Source: Nocardia pseudobrasiliensis NBRC 108224
Lineage (GTDB): Bacteria > Actinomycetota > Actinomycetes > Mycobacteriales > Mycobacteriaceae
Reading direction: 5' to 3'
NCBI RefSeq assembly: GCF_001613105.1
Contig: NZ_BDBS01000018.1
Location: 1-64,000, forward strand
Length of the DNA: 64,000 bases
The notes below the pieces were generated by a model. That model saw only the letters and a program-made list of their open reading frames with translations. It had not been told where the DNA came from and did no database searches. A program made the position numbers and the translations under genes. Below are positions 1-9,508 of the stretch, piece by piece; position 1 is the first letter of the stretch, and every line of letters begins with the position of its first letter.

Positions 1-45
1 CGCGCCGCGGTTGGTGCGATGGCGCATGGCTGGCTGATCTCGTGA
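1..45 (+). CDS. 3' end of an upstream gene, partial
   Basis: Only the last 14 codons are in the window (ending GWLIS, then TGA at 43-45). The stop overlaps the GTG start of the DUF202 gene by four bases (GTGA), so the two are translationally coupled. In actinobacteria DUF202 genes often come as a pair, the first being a YidH-type DUF202 membrane protein, so this is probably such a partner. That is inference from context; the fragment alone is not recognisable. Confidence 0.5.
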   Translation, partial: RAAVGAMAHGWLIS

Positions 46-362
46 CCGTCCCGACCGATCGCGGTTTGCAGGCTGAACGTACGGCCTTGGCTTGGTGGCG
101 CACGGCGGTGGGCGCGATGGCCAACGGGCTGCTTCTGCTGCACGTCGCCCTGGTCGCGGACCGTCTTCCGGTCACGATCCTCGCCCTGATCTCGGCCGTC
201 GCCCTGACCGTCGTTGCCGCGATCGCGCTGCGCCGCAACCGGATCCTGCACGCCCGCCACCACGGCTGGGTCGACGGTCGACTTCCGATCGGAATCGTCG
301 CGTGTGTGGTCGCGGCCGTCGCGGGCGCGGCGCTCGTCGTGGGCGCGGTGTTCTACGAATGA
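42..362 (+). CDS. DUF202 family small membrane protein
   Basis: A 106-residue protein of unknown function. The N-terminal block with LQAERTALAWWRTA (about residues 9-22) is the DUF202 signature. Three hydrophobic segments follow at about residues 23-40, 44-62 and 80-104, so it is an integral membrane protein. It starts with GTG overlapping the stop of the preceding gene, indicating a two-gene operon of small membrane proteins. It is convergent with the GH5 gene, with a hairpin between them. Confidence 0.8.
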   Translation: MTVPTDRGLQAERTALAWWRTAVGAMANGLLLLHVALVADRLPVTILALISAVALTVVAAIALRRNRILHARHHGWVDGRLPIGIVACVVAAVAGAALVVGAVFYE

Positions 363-483
363 GCTGTCGCCGCGCGGTGCATCGAACGCCGTGTATTCGT
401 TGGCGTTCGCCGACCGCGGCGATCACTGTCCGCTCGCCGGAGATCGAGTAGGGCCAGATGTGCCCGTATTTGCGGCCCGATGT

Positions 484-531
484 CGCGCGTGTCCAAATCC
501 GGGATCTTCAGCGCAATTTCGGACACGCGCG
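484..531. terminator. bidirectional stem-loop between convergent genes
   Basis: CGCGCGTGTCC at 484-494 is perfectly complementary to GGACACGCGCG at 521-531, and AAAT/ATTT extends the stem inside with one bulged base. It lies between the stops of the convergent DUF202 and GH5 genes. There is no long U tract, as is common in actinobacteria, so a role in ending transcription from both sides is inferred from position and symmetry. Confidence 0.55.
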
Positions 532-540
532 GCCGACCTG

Positions 541-2013
541 TCAGCCCTTGGCCTTCACGATCACCTCTACTGCCTGCGCGCCGCTGTCGGCCTCGACGGT
601 GATCACCCGGCTTCCGGCCGCGGAGGTGACCCGCCCGCCCTGCGCGGTCACGGCGTATCCGCCGGGGTAATGCAGATCGGAGGTGATTATTTCCGTTGCG
701 GCGTCGCGCTTTTCGGGACGATAGCGGTAGTGGGTCTCGCCGGTCTTCGCGTCGAAGCTCAGTGAGAGCGGGGTGCCGGCGGTCGCGCGGGGATAGGTGC
801 GCACCAGCTGCCGCCCGAGATCGCCGGTGAACGGGTCCGGGCGCGCCGCGCCGCCGTTGTCGACGCTGCTGTAGTGCCACCACATCCAGCCGATCAGACG
901 GCTGTCGGCGCGATCCACCGTCCGGGCGACCGTATCGGCCCGGCTGTCGCCGCCGAATTCGGTGACCAGTGCCGGGATTCCGGTGCGATCGGCGACGGAC
1001 TGGTAGTTGGCCCAGGTGCGGTCGTGCTGGACATCGCACAGCCCGATCAGTTCGCGGGGCAGGCCGAGGTAGATCGCCGCCTCGTTGAACGTGCAGTAGT
1101 CATGGAAGGAGAACACGATCGACGGATCGGAGATCGCGGGCGTCAGTGGAGGTTCGGCGATATGGGTCGGAATCGTCTCGTTCCACAGCACATTCGGCTC
1201 CCACAGCACCGTCGCCGCGGAGTCGCCCTCGCGGATGCGTCGGGTCAGCTTCTCGTGCACGCCCTGGTACTGGCCGTCGAATGCGGGGCACCCCAGTGGA
1301 ATACAGGTCGGAAACGCCACCCCGGGCCAGGGTTCGTTCATCACCTCGTAGCCGAGTACCGCGGGATTGCCGCGCAGCCGGGTGGCCAGCGCCGACAGCG
1401 CGTCGCCGAGGCGATCCACCACGCCGCCGGAGTTGTTCCAGAAGTTCGTCCAGGCCAGATTCATCGACAGCATCGTCGCGCTGTTCAACGGCCAGCCCGG
1501 ATTGGGTTCGCCCGGAAAGGGTTTCGGATTCACCGCCCAGGCGGGAAAGCCGTTGCCGCCGAAGACCGCGCTCATCGAGTCCTGATGGTTGTCCAGCAGT
1601 ACGTAGATGCCGGCGCGGCCGAGTACGTCCACCGTGTGCGCCAGACGCTCGATGTAGGCGCGGTCGATACGTCCGCGTTCGGGCATGAGTCCGGCGAATT
1701 CGACGCCGAGCCGGACCGCGGTGAAGCCGTGGCGGGCGAGCAGCTCGGCGTCGCGCGCGGTGATCGTGAGCCCGTCGCCGGGGGTGACGTACGGCGCGTC
1801 CTTGTCGACGTTGTTCACGCCGTGCAGCAGCACCACCCGGCCGTGCTCGTCGACGAACGACGGGCCCCGCACGGTCAGGCGCGACAGCGGCACGGGATCG
1901 GCCGAGGCGGGTTCGGTGACGGTCGTTCCGAAGACGAGTGCGACGGTCGCGGCCACGACGGCGGCCCAGCGAGCGCCCGGAGACAGTGCGCGCATTCCAC
2001 CACGGTGGGGCAT
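541..2013 (-). CDS. secreted glycoside hydrolase family 5, endoglycoceramidase-like
   Basis: Predicted extracellular TIM-barrel glycosidase of about 490 residues. A basic N-terminus and hydrophobic stretch end in ASA-DP, a good Sec signal peptidase site. The barrel has the GH5 acid/base motif GYEVMNEPWPG and the nucleophile motif TEFGG. NEPWPG is the form found in endoglycoceramidases of Rhodococcus and relatives, which release the glycan from glycosphingolipids; a C-terminal beta domain after about residue 400 fits that family. Start taken at the ATG at 2013; the ATG at 1995 is equally possible. Substrate is inferred from family resemblance only. Confidence 0.82.
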   Translation of the reverse strand: MPHRGGMRALSPGARWAAVVAATVALVFGTTVTEPASADPVPLSRLTVRGPSFVDEHGRVVLLHGVNNVDKDAPYVTPGDGLTITARDAELLARHGFTAVRLGVEFAGLMPERGRIDRAYIERLAHTVDVLGRAGIYVLLDNHQDSMSAVFGGNGFPAWAVNPKPFPGEPNPGWPLNSATMLSMNLAWTNFWNNSGGVVDRLGDALSALATRLRGNPAVLGYEVMNEPWPGVAFPTCIPLGCPAFDGQYQGVHEKLTRRIREGDSAATVLWEPNVLWNETIPTHIAEPPLTPAISDPSIVFSFHDYCTFNEAAIYLGLPRELIGLCDVQHDRTWANYQSVADRTGIPALVTEFGGDSRADTVARTVDRADSRLIGWMWWHYSSVDNGGAARPDPFTGDLGRQLVRTYPRATAGTPLSLSFDAKTGETHYRYRPEKRDAATEIITSDLHYPGGYAVTAQGGRVTSAAGSRVITVEADSGAQAVEVIVKAKG

Positions 2014-2122
2014 CGCGGTCACGGCCGCCGCATATTCTGGACGACTGACCAATTATTGCCCGCGTGAATAGGGGTTGAACCGGGGGCGACCACCCCGTTT
2101 AGGTTCCGGCGGCCCTGGACCG

Positions 2123-2128
2123 TAGACT
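2123..2128 (+). promoter_or_regulatory. candidate -10 element of the rpsB promoter
   Basis: TAGACT fits the actinobacterial TANNNT -10 pattern and lies about 170 bases before the rpsB start, leaving a long 5' leader. It sits inside a short GGACC...GGTCC inverted repeat. No convincing -35 hexamer is visible. A ribosomal protein leader of this size could carry autoregulation by S2, but I see no specific fold. Confidence 0.3.
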
Positions 2129-2298
2129 GGTCCGGCGGTCCGCTCATCACCGGATCGACTTCGCGCGCCCGCAACTGTGGGTCGTCGGCTGGTCCCGAAC
2201 ATTCGAGCAGGTACCGAATCGGGTCCGACGGCCGCGGGCGCCAGGGCAGAGGTCGCCGATCTCTGCGTCAACCAGCAACGAAAGGTTGTTACGGAGCC

Positions 2299-3147
2299 AT
2301 GGCTGTCGTAACTATGAAGCAGCTGCTCGACAGCGGCGCGCATTTCGGGCACCAGACCCGCCGGTGGAACCCGAAGATGAAGCGGTTCATCTTCACCGAC
2401 CGCAACGGCATCTACATCATCGATCTGCAGCAGACGCTGACCTACATCGACAAGGCCTACGAGTTCGTCAAGGAGACCGTGGCCCACGGTGGCACCGTGC
2501 TGTTCGTCGGCACCAAGAAGCAGGCGCAGGAGGCCATCGCGGCCGAGGCGACCCGCGTCGGCATGCCGTACGTGAACCAGCGCTGGCTGGGTGGCATGCT
2601 CACCAACTTCTCGACCGTCCACAAGCGGCTGCAGCGCCTGAAGGAGCTGGAGTCGATGGAGCAGACCGGCGGTTTCGAGGGTCGCACCAAGAAGGAAATC
2701 CTCATGCTCACGCGTGAGAAGAACAAGCTGGAGCGCACCCTCGGCGGTATCCGCGATATGGCCAAGGTGCCCTCGGCCATCTGGGTGGTCGACACCAACA
2801 AGGAGCACATCGCCGTCGGCGAGGCTCGCAAGCTGAACATCCCGGTCGTCGCGATCCTCGACACCAACTGCGATCCGGACCTGGTCGACTACCCGATCCC
2901 GGGTAACGACGATGCCATCCGCTCGGCCGCGCTGCTGACCAAGGTCGTGGCCTCCGCCGTCGCCGAGGGCGTGCAGGCCCGTGCCGCGCGTGCCGCGGGC
3001 GATGCCAAGCCCGAGGCCGGCGCCGGCGAGCCGCTCGCCGAGTGGGAGCAGGAACTGCTGGCTCAGGCCAACCCGAACGCCGAGACCGCCGAGGCTCCGG
3101 CTGAGGCGCCCGTCGCGGCCGAGGCGCCGGCCGCGGCCGAGAGCTGA
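2299..3147 (+). CDS. rpsB: 30S ribosomal protein S2
   Basis: Small-subunit ribosomal protein that binds late on the 30S body and helps recruit S1 and mRNA. The start [25 protein letters not shown] and the block FVGTKKQAQ are textbook S2. The body covers about residues 1-225; the last 55 residues are an Ala/Glu/Pro-rich acidic tail as in other actinobacteria. It begins the rpsB-tsf operon, with a purine-rich region GAAAGG upstream. Length 282 is normal for the group. Confidence 0.99.
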   Translation: MAVVTMKQLLDSGAHFGHQTRRWNPKMKRFIFTDRNGIYIIDLQQTLTYIDKAYEFVKETVAHGGTVLFVGTKKQAQEAIAAEATRVGMPYVNQRWLGGMLTNFSTVHKRLQRLKELESMEQTGGFEGRTKKEILMLTREKNKLERTLGGIRDMAKVPSAIWVVDTNKEHIAVGEARKLNIPVVAILDTNCDPDLVDYPIPGNDDAIRSAALLTKVVASAVAEGVQARAARAAGDAKPEAGAGEPLAEWEQELLAQANPNAETAEAPAEAPVAAEAPAAAES

Positions 3148-3261
3148 TCCGCTCCGCTCCGCACGAGCGATTGTTCACCGTGCCGGCCCTTCCTGTTCGG
3201 AAGCGGTCGGCATGGTGGTGCTAGAGACCTAGAGACCACATCTTCGAGGAGGCTCGCCAGG

Positions 3262-4086
3262 ATGGCGAACTACACTGCCGCCGACGTGAAGCGGCTTCGC
3301 GAGCTCACCGGCTCCGGAATGATGGACTGCAAGAAGGCGCTGGAGGAGACCGACGGCGACTTCGACAAGGCCGTCGAGGTCCTGCGCATCAAGGGCGCCA
3401 AGGACGTCGGCAAGCGCGCCGAGCGCGCGACCGCCGAGGGCCTGGTCGCCGCGTCGGACGGCGTCATGTTCGAGATCAACTCCGAGACCGACTTCGTCGC
3501 CAAGAACGACGAATTCCAGAACGTGGCCGGCGATATCGCCGCGGCCGCGGCCAAGGCCCGCCCGGCGGACCTGGACGCGCTGAAGGCGGTCGACGTCAAC
3601 GGCAAGACCGCCGACCAGGTCGTGCAGGAACTGGCCGCCAAGATCGGCGAGAAGCTGGAACTGCGGCGCGTCGTCTCCTTCGACGGCCCGGTCGCGACCT
3701 ACCTGCACAAGCGGTCCTCGGACCTGCCGCCGGCCGTCGGCGTGCTGGTCGAGTACCAGGGTGAGGGCGAGCAGGCCGCCGAGGTCGCCCGCGCCGCCGC
3801 CATGCAGATCGCCGCGCTGAAGGCCCGTTACGTCACCCGTGACGAGGTCCCGGCCGACGTGGTCGAGAAGGAGCGCAGCATCGCCGAGGCGACCGCCCGC
3901 GAGGAGGGCAAGCCCGAGGGCGCGCTGCCGAAGATCGTCGAGGGCCGCGTCAACGGCTTCTACAAGGACGTCGTCCTGCTGGAGCAGTCGTCGGTCACCG
4001 ACAGCAAGAAGACCGTCAAGCAGCTGCTCGACGACGCCGGCGTGACCGTGACCCGGTTCGCCCGCTTCGAGGTCGGCCAGGCCTGA
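3262..4086 (+). CDS. tsf: translation elongation factor Ts
   Basis: Nucleotide exchange factor that recycles EF-Tu-GDP. It has the N-terminal UBA-like module ([27 protein letters not shown]), the EF-Tu contact TDFVAKN at about residues 75-81, and the dimerisation region. Length 274 is typical for actinobacteria. It follows rpsB by 114 bases with a strong GAGGAGG ribosome binding site before ATG 3262, and is followed immediately by an intrinsic terminator. Confidence 0.99.
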   Translation: MANYTAADVKRLRELTGSGMMDCKKALEETDGDFDKAVEVLRIKGAKDVGKRAERATAEGLVAASDGVMFEINSETDFVAKNDEFQNVAGDIAAAAAKARPADLDALKAVDVNGKTADQVVQELAAKIGEKLELRRVVSFDGPVATYLHKRSSDLPPAVGVLVEYQGEGEQAAEVARAAAMQIAALKARYVTRDEVPADVVEKERSIAEATAREEGKPEGALPKIVEGRVNGFYKDVVLLEQSSVTDSKKTVKQLLDDAGVTVTRFARFEVGQA

Positions 4087-4100
4087 TTTCGGCTTGTAAA

Positions 4101-4136
4101 GGCCCCTCGCGCAAGTGCTTGCGCGAGGGGCCTTTT
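4101..4136 (+). terminator. intrinsic terminator of the rpsB-tsf operon
   Basis: A 15-base perfect stem (4101-4115 with 4118-4132) closing on a very tight loop, G/C rich and followed by TTTT at 4133-4136. It starts 14 bases after the tsf stop. One of the few classical Rho-independent terminators in the window. Confidence 0.93.
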
Positions 4137-4423
4137 CGATTGTCCGTCCCGGAATTCGACCATTGCGAGGCCGTCGGCTACTCTTCCAGCTGATCCGGAT
4201 GCGCCCCGGCGGGCGCTCCGAAACTCGTGCTGGTACCGCATGTGCCGCGCACTCCGGCCGATCGAGTCCGATTCGTGGCCTGCGATTTCCTCGGGGGTCG
4301 GGTAACAGTTCGGGCCGGTCGTAGGGCAGGATGGACAGAGCCTTGTCACCGTCTCGTGTCCTTCCCGACACCGGATGGTCTTTTCGCATGTGTGTAGCAG
4401 GCTGCCGAAGAGAATGGAGACCG
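4137..4423. other. tsf-pyrH intergenic region
   Basis: Between the tsf terminator and pyrH there are 287 bases with no supported gene. The region must hold the promoter for the pyrH-frr-cdsA run. A purine-rich stretch GAATGGAGA at 4412-4420 serves as the pyrH ribosome binding site. No other convincing element was seen. Confidence 0.5.
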
Positions 4424-5152
4424 ATGTCGGACCCGGAACCGGCCCGTAAGGGCTATCGCCGAGTACTCCTCAAGTTGGGTGGGGAGATGTTCGGCGGCGG
4501 CTCGGTCGGACTCGACCCGGACGTGGTGCAGATGGTCGCCGAGCAGATCGCCGATGTGGTCTCGACCGGTGTCCAGGTGGCCGTCGTCAACGGTGGCGGA
4601 AACTTCTTCCGCGGCGCCGAACTCGAGGAGCGCGGCCTGGATCGCGCGCGCTCGGACTATATGGGCATGCTCGGCACCGTGATGAACAGCCTTGCGCTGC
4701 AGGACTTTCTGCAGAAGCAGGGGGTGGACACCCGGGTGCAGACGGCGATCACGATGGGCCAGGTGGCCGAGCCGTACATCCCGTTGCGCGCCAAGCGTCA
4801 TCTGGAGAAGGGCCGCGTCGTGATCTTCGGCGCGGGGATGGGTATGCCGTACTTCTCCACCGACACCACCGCCGCGCAGCGCGCGCTGGAGATCGGTGCG
4901 GAAGTCGTACTCATGGCCAAGGCCGTGGACGGGGTGTTCACCGCCGATCCGAAGATCGAAACCGATGCCGAGATGTTCTCCGAGATCACTCACAAAGAGG
5001 TGCTCGAGCGCGGACTCAAGGTCGCCGACGCCACGGCTTTCAGCCTCTGTATGGACAACCAGATGCCCATGCTGGTGTTCAATCTGTTGACGAAGGGAAA
5101 TATCGCCCGCGCAGTGGCCGGTGAGAAGATCGGCACACTGGTCCGATCCTGA
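4424..5152 (+). CDS. pyrH: uridylate (UMP) kinase
   Basis: Phosphorylates UMP to UDP with ATP in pyrimidine synthesis; bacterial hexameric amino-acid-kinase fold. Visible motifs are [13 protein letters not shown] (phosphate loop, about residues 12-24), NGGGNFFRG and the C-terminal ATP-binding DGVFTADPK block. The start ATG 4424 gives a 242-residue protein, the family length; the reading frame is open further upstream but that part is not conserved. frr follows after 36 bases. Confidence 0.98.
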   Translation: MSDPEPARKGYRRVLLKLGGEMFGGGSVGLDPDVVQMVAEQIADVVSTGVQVAVVNGGGNFFRGAELEERGLDRARSDYMGMLGTVMNSLALQDFLQKQGVDTRVQTAITMGQVAEPYIPLRAKRHLEKGRVVIFGAGMGMPYFSTDTTAAQRALEIGAEVVLMAKAVDGVFTADPKIETDAEMFSEITHKEVLERGLKVADATAFSLCMDNQMPMLVFNLLTKGNIARAVAGEKIGTLVRS

Positions 5153-5188
5153 ACGGATCGACACGATGACGCTGTGGAGGAAACGGTC

Positions 5189-5746
5189 GTGATTGAAGAA
5201 GCTCTCTTCGACGCCGAGGAGAAGATGGAAAAGGCCGTCTCGGTGGCGAAGGACGACCTCGGTTCGATTCGAACCGGTCGCGCGAATCCGAGCATGTTCA
5301 ACAGGATCGTCGTCGACTATTACGGCTCGCCGACCCCGATCACCCAGATGTCGGGTATCACGGTGCCCGAGCCGCGCATGGTCGTCATCAAGCCCTATGA
5401 ACAGGGCCAGTTACAGGCCATCGAGACCGCCATTCGCAATTCGGATCTGGGCGTCAATCCCACCAACGACGGCAACATCATTCGCGTGGTGGTGCCGCAG
5501 TTGACCGAGGAGCGTCGCCGCGAATTGGTCAAGCAGGCCAAGGGCAAGGGCGAGGACGCCAAGATCGCCATCCGCAACGTACGGCGCAAGGCGATGGACG
5601 AGCTGAACCGCATCCAGAAGGACGGCGAGGCCGGCGAGGACGAAGTGGGCCGCGCCGAAAAGGAATTGGACAAGACCACCGCCAGATACGTCAGCCAGAT
5701 CGACGAGCTGGTCAAGCACAAGGAATCGGAACTGCTCGAGGTCTAG
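5189..5746 (+). CDS. frr: ribosome recycling factor
   Basis: Works with EF-G to split the post-termination ribosome. GTG 5189 gives exactly 185 residues, the usual size, starting [13 protein letters not shown], and has GGAGG nine bases upstream; a GTG at 5174 would add five unconserved residues. [10 protein letters not shown] (about residues 29-38) and the two long coiled-coil helices of domain I, including [16 protein letters not shown], are diagnostic. It sits in the conserved pyrH-frr-cdsA order. Confidence 0.98.
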   Translation: MIEEALFDAEEKMEKAVSVAKDDLGSIRTGRANPSMFNRIVVDYYGSPTPITQMSGITVPEPRMVVIKPYEQGQLQAIETAIRNSDLGVNPTNDGNIIRVVVPQLTEERRRELVKQAKGKGEDAKIAIRNVRRKAMDELNRIQKDGEAGEDEVGRAEKELDKTTARYVSQIDELVKHKESELLEV

Positions 5747-5802
5747 ACCGGACGGCGCGCGCTGATCCGGGGACTGCTCGTGGGGGACGAAATGGACGAC
5801 AA

Positions 5803-6741
5803 GTGAGCGACGGGACAATCGTGGCCGAACAAACCGCGGCCGGTGATGCGGTGCCGGCCGGCGACGTGACCGGTGCACCCGCCGAGGAGGCGCCGACGCC
5901 GCAGGCGCAGCCGAACGGCAAGTCTTCGCGTGCCGGTCGCAACTTACCCGCGGCCCTGTCCGTGGGGTTCGCGCTGGGATTGTCGCTCATCGCGATTCTG
6001 CTGTGGGCGCCGAAGGTTCTCATCGGCGTCATCGCGGTAGCCATCGCCGTCGCCACCTGGGAGGTGGCCAAGCGGTTGCGCGAGGCCGGTGTGCTGGTGC
6101 CGCGCATTCCGCTGATCGTGGGCGGGCAGGCGATCATCTGGCTGTCCTGGCCGTTCGGCACCGAGGGCGTGGTCGGTGCGTTCGGGGCCACGGCGCTGCT
6201 GTGCATGATGTGGCGACTGTTCGATCACGGGCTGGACGCGCAACCGCGAAACTTCCTGCGCGACACGGCGATCACGGTATTCGTCCTGTCCTGGATCCCG
6301 CTGCTGGCCTCGTTCGCGACCATGCTGCTGCTCGAGGACCGCGGCAATCTGCGGGTCCTGACGTTCATGATCCTGGTGGTCTGCTCGGATGTCGGCGGTT
6401 ATGTGGCGGGAGTGCTGTTCGGCAAGCATCCGATGGTTCCGGCGATCAGCCCGAAGAAGTCCTGGGAGGGTTTCGCCGGATCGCTGGTGTTCTGTGTGAT
6501 CGGTGGACTGCTCACGGTGACGCTACTGCTGCAGGCGAATTCGATGATCGGCGTGCTGGTGGGTGTGGCGGTCGTGCTGGTGGCCACCGCCGGTGACCTC
6601 ATCGAGTCCCAGGTCAAGCGCGAGCTCGGCATCAAGGATATGGGCACGCTACTGCCCGGGCACGGCGGCATCATGGATCGGCTGGACTCCATGCTGCCCT
6701 CGGCGCTGGTGTCCTGGCTGGTGTTTACCGCGCTGCTCTAG
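5803..6741 (+). CDS. cdsA: phosphatidate cytidylyltransferase (CDP-diglyceride synthase)
   Basis: Integral membrane enzyme making CDP-diacylglycerol from phosphatidate and CTP, the entry to phosphatidylinositol and cardiolipin synthesis. A Pro/Ala-rich cytoplasmic tail of about 45 residues precedes roughly seven to eight membrane segments. The CDS signature near the C-terminus ([13 protein letters not shown] then [13 protein letters not shown]) is intact, including the metal-binding GGIMDRxDS. GTG start 5803 follows GGGGGACGAA. Its TAG stop overlaps the stop of the convergent LapA-like gene in a shared CTAG. Confidence 0.97.
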   Translation: MSDGTIVAEQTAAGDAVPAGDVTGAPAEEAPTPQAQPNGKSSRAGRNLPAALSVGFALGLSLIAILLWAPKVLIGVIAVAIAVATWEVAKRLREAGVLVPRIPLIVGGQAIIWLSWPFGTEGVVGAFGATALLCMMWRLFDHGLDAQPRNFLRDTAITVFVLSWIPLLASFATMLLLEDRGNLRVLTFMILVVCSDVGGYVAGVLFGKHPMVPAISPKKSWEGFAGSLVFCVIGGLLTVTLLLQANSMIGVLVGVAVVLVATAGDLIESQVKRELGIKDMGTLLPGHGGIMDRLDSMLPSALVSWLVFTALL

Positions 6742-7124
6742 CCGCGCTTGGCCGCCCGGCGCAACTGCAGGATGCGCCAGCCGCCGACCAGTGCCATCAC
6801 GAGCGCACCCGCGATCACCGACAGCAGGATCGTCACGCCCTGTGGCTGGGTGAAGTCCCAGAAGAACAGATGCGTCTGGACCGGATCGGAATTCTGCAGA
6901 ATGAAGATCAGCAGAATGATGCCGAGGATCGCCGCCGCGACCAGGGCCGTCCAGGTGTAGCCGGTGCGCGTGCGCAGCGATCGGCTGTGTTTGGCCGGCG
7001 TCGTCGTCCGGGTGGGCGCCGGGGTGGGGGTGGGTTCGGTCCCGGGCGTGGCGGGCGCGGTGAGGTCGCCGGTAGTGCGCGATACCGGGTCCGGATTCGG
7101 GGTCGGGACTGCGTCGCTGGTCAT
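6738..7124 (-). CDS. LapA-domain (DUF1049) membrane protein
   Basis: A 128-residue protein. The first 55 residues are Pro/Thr-rich and probably disordered; then come two membrane segments at about residues 58-78 and 92-115 around the [17 protein letters not shown] motif that marks LapA/DUF1049 proteins. In E. coli such proteins help lipopolysaccharide assembly; the role in an LPS-free actinobacterium is unknown. Start ATG 7124; it is divergent from rlmN and convergent with cdsA. Confidence 0.85.
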   Translation of the reverse strand: MTSDAVPTPNPDPVSRTTGDLTAPATPGTEPTPTPAPTRTTTPAKHSRSLRTRTGYTWTALVAAAILGIILLIFILQNSDPVQTHLFFWDFTQPQGVTILLSVIAGALVMALVGGWRILQLRRAAKRG

Positions 7125-7259
7125 GTTCCGATCATTCCCGATAGCTATGGGCAATACACGTCTATCGCCCCATCGATCCACGGCATGTCGGCGGGTGTGA
7201 CCGGGATATCGCCGCCCACGCGCCGACAGGCTCCGACCGGATGGGACACTGGAAGGGTT

Positions 7260-8369
7260 ATGACGACCTCCCTGCCCCTCGTTTTCGATGCTCCGCGCCG
7301 TGGCATGCCGCCGCGGCATCTCGCCGACCTCGACGCGGACGAGCGGCGCAAGGTGGTCGAGGAACTGGGCCTGCCCAAGTTCCGCGCCGACCAGATCGCC
7401 CGGCAGTACTACGGCCGCCTGCAGGCCGACCCGGAACAGATGACCGACCTGCCCGCGCCGCTGCGCGCGAAGGTGGCCGAGGCGCTGTTCCCGCCGCTGC
7501 TGTCCGAGGTTCGCCACGTGGTGTGCGATGAGGGAACCACGCGCAAGTCGCTGTGGCGCGCGGGTGATGGCACGCTGCTCGAGAGCGTGCTGATGCGCTA
7601 TCCGGATCGCAACACCCTGTGCATCTCGAGCCAGGCGGGTTGCGGTATGGCATGCCCGTTCTGCGCGACCGGTCAGGGCGGTCTGAACCGCAATCTGTCC
7701 ACCGCCGAGATCGTCGACCAGGTGCGCGCCGCGGCCGCCGCCCTGCGCGACGGTGAGGTCGCCGGTGGTCCGGGCCGCCTGTCGAACATCGTCTTCATGG
7801 GTATGGGCGAGCCGCTGGCCAACTACAAGCGCGTGGTGAACGCGGTCCGCCGCATCACCGCACCCGCACCCGACGGCCTGGGCATTTCCCAGCGCAATGT
7901 CGTGGTCTCGACCGTCGGCTTGGCCCCCGCGATCCGCAAACTCGCCGACGAGGGCCTGTCGGTGACGCTGGCGGTATCGCTGCACACCCCCGACGACGAA
8001 TTGCGCGACACCCTCGTGCCGGTGAACAACCGCTGGCCGGTATCGGAGGTCCTCGACGCGGCCCGCTACTACGCCGACAAGACCGGCCGCCGAATCTCGG
8101 TGGAGTACGCGCTGATCCGCGATATCAACGACCATCCGTGGCGCGCGGACATGCTGGGCGCGAAGCTGCACAAGGCCCTCGGTCCGCGCGTACACGTGAA
8201 CCTGATCCCGCTGAACCCGACCCCGGGCAGCAAGTGGGATGCCAGCCCGAAACCCGTTGAGCGCGAATTCGTCCGCCGGGTGGAGGCCCAGGGCGTGCCG
8301 TGCACGGTGCGGGATACGCGGGGACAGGAGATCGCCGCGGCCTGCGGGCAGTTGGCGGCTGAGGGGTAG
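7260..8369 (+). CDS. rlmN: dual-specificity 23S rRNA/tRNA adenine C2-methyltransferase
   Basis: Radical-SAM enzyme that makes 2-methyladenosine at A2503 of 23S rRNA and A37 of some tRNAs. The [4Fe-4S] motif is C128-x3-C132-x2-C135 (CGMACPFC). The SAM-binding GMGEPLANY and the C-terminal catalytic cysteine in [14 protein letters not shown], which forms the methyl-bridged intermediate, are present. ATG 7260 is preceded by GGAAGGG and gives 369 residues, normal for the group. Confidence 0.97.
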   Translation: MTTSLPLVFDAPRRGMPPRHLADLDADERRKVVEELGLPKFRADQIARQYYGRLQADPEQMTDLPAPLRAKVAEALFPPLLSEVRHVVCDEGTTRKSLWRAGDGTLLESVLMRYPDRNTLCISSQAGCGMACPFCATGQGGLNRNLSTAEIVDQVRAAAAALRDGEVAGGPGRLSNIVFMGMGEPLANYKRVVNAVRRITAPAPDGLGISQRNVVVSTVGLAPAIRKLADEGLSVTLAVSLHTPDDELRDTLVPVNNRWPVSEVLDAARYYADKTGRRISVEYALIRDINDHPWRADMLGAKLHKALGPRVHVNLIPLNPTPGSKWDASPKPVEREFVRRVEAQGVPCTVRDTRGQEIAAACGQLAAEG

Positions 8370-8401
8370 CCGAACTCGGTCCGGTACACGGTTTTCTGAA
8401 T

Positions 8402-8420
8402 ACATCGGTTTCTGTACTAT
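8402..8420 (+). promoter_or_regulatory. promoter and candidate ArsR operator before the metal-efflux pair
   Basis: ATACA (8400-8404) and TGTAC (8413-8417) form an imperfect inverted repeat separated by eight bases. It overlaps a -10 like TACTAT at 8415-8420. The ATG at 8427 lies where transcription should begin, so the arsR mRNA looks leaderless. An operator overlapping the -10 fits repression by the ArsR protein encoded next. Inferred from pattern only. Confidence 0.5.
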
Positions 8421-8426
8421 CGACCC

Positions 8427-8756
8427 ATGGAAACCACCCTGCACCGGGACGCCCTGACTCGATTCGGGCACGCGCTGTCGGATCCCACGCGCACCCGGAT
8501 CCTGCTGCGGCTGCGCGAGGGGCCGAGTTATCCGTCGGAGCTGGCCGATCGGATCGGGGTGACGCGGCAGATTCTGTCGAATCATCTGGCCTGTCTGCGC
8601 GGATGCGGGCTGGTGGTGGCCGTGCCCGAAGGGCGGCGTAGTCGGTATGAATTGGCCGATGCGCGTATCGGTCACGCGCTCGATGATCTGCTCGGCCTGG
8701 TGCTGGCGGTGGATCCGGCGTGCTGCCCGGATGCCGATGCGCGGGTGTGCTGCTGA
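8427..8756 (+). CDS. ArsR/SmtB metal-sensing repressor
   Basis: A 109-residue winged-helix repressor. The HTH lies at about residues 35-65 (SELADRIGVTRQILSNHLACLRGCGLV), containing cysteines at the recognition helix (L-A-C-L-R-G-C) as in CmtR-like Cd/Pb sensors. A Cys-rich tail (CCPDADARVCC) supplies further ligands. The stop TGA overlaps the start of the next gene, a cation efflux protein, by one base (TGATG). Probably derepresses export when soft or divalent metals bind; the exact metal cannot be read from sequence. Confidence 0.88.
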   Translation: METTLHRDALTRFGHALSDPTRTRILLRLREGPSYPSELADRIGVTRQILSNHLACLRGCGLVVAVPEGRRSRYELADARIGHALDDLLGLVLAVDPACCPDADARVCC

Positions 8757-9364
8757 TGGCCACGCTCACCCCGGATCGGAAGGCGGTGCTGGCCGGGCGG
8801 ATTCGCTGGCTGGTGGCCGCGACCATCTCCTACAACGTGCTCGAGGCGGTCGTCGCGCTGGGCGCGGGGGTGCGGGCGTCGTCGACGGCTCTGATCGGAT
8901 TCGGCCTCGACTCGGTGATCGAGGTGTCCTCCGCGGCGGCGGTCGCCTGGCAGTTCTCCGGCTCGGATCCGCAGCGGCGGGAGCGGGTCGCGCTGCGGGT
9001 CATCGCCTTTTCGTTCTTCGCTCTCGCCCTGTATGTCACCGTGGATTCGATCCGGTCGCTGCTCGGCGGGGCCGAACCTCATCACTCCTCGATCGGAATC
9101 GTGCTGGCGGCGGTGAGTTTGGTGATCATGCCGGTGCTGTCGAATGCGCAGCGCCGCGCGGGGCGCGAACTCGGGTCCTGTTCCGCGGTCGCCGATTCGA
9201 AGCAAACCCTGCTCTGCACCTATCTTTCGGCGGTGCTGCTGGCTGGGTTGCTGCTCAACAGCCTGCTCGGCTGGTCCTGGGCCGATCCGCTCGCGGCGCT
9301 GGTGATCGCCGCCGTCGCGGTGCGCGAGGGGCGCGAGGCGTGGCGAGGGGACAGCTGCTGCTGA
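8756..9364 (+). CDS. cation diffusion facilitator-like transporter
   Basis: A 202-residue membrane protein related to CDF heavy-metal exporters. Five or six hydrophobic segments are visible; FGLDSVIEVSSA (about residues 43-54) holds the metal-binding D-x-x-x-E type site of membrane segment 2, and SWADPLAALVIAA (segment 5) keeps the second Asp. It lacks the long cytoplasmic domain of classical CDFs and ends in CC, matching the Cys-rich tail of its ArsR partner. Coupled to arsR by a TGATG overlap. Confidence 0.85.
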   Translation: MATLTPDRKAVLAGRIRWLVAATISYNVLEAVVALGAGVRASSTALIGFGLDSVIEVSSAAAVAWQFSGSDPQRRERVALRVIAFSFFALALYVTVDSIRSLLGGAEPHHSSIGIVLAAVSLVIMPVLSNAQRRAGRELGSCSAVADSKQTLLCTYLSAVLLAGLLLNSLLGWSWADPLAALVIAAVAVREGREAWRGDSCC

Positions 9365-9382
9365 TCGCGCGGACTGCTCCGT

Positions 9383-9508
9383 CTACTGGAACAGCTTGAG
9401 CAGGTTCACGATCAGCCGGTCCAAGCCGTACGCGAACGGGGTCGCGACCCATGCCCAGGCGAAGATCAGCAGCGCGGTGCGTCGCGGGCCGCCCTCGGAT
9501 GCGGTCAT
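9383..9508 (-). CDS. MFS transporter small subunit
   Basis: A 41-residue single-span protein (one membrane helix, AWAWVATPFAYGLDRL region). Its ATG overlaps the stop of the large OFA-family transporter gene by four bases (ATGA). Small proteins of this kind are repeatedly found directly after OFA-type MFS genes in actinobacteria and are taken to be a small subunit. Function beyond that association is not established. Confidence 0.8.
   Translation of the reverse strand: MTASEGGPRRTALLIFAWAWVATPFAYGLDRLIVNLLKLFQ

Noticed and set aside
4101..4136. Hairpin considered as a riboswitch or leader for pyrH
   Set aside because: A perfect stem plus TTTT directly after tsf is a plain intrinsic terminator.
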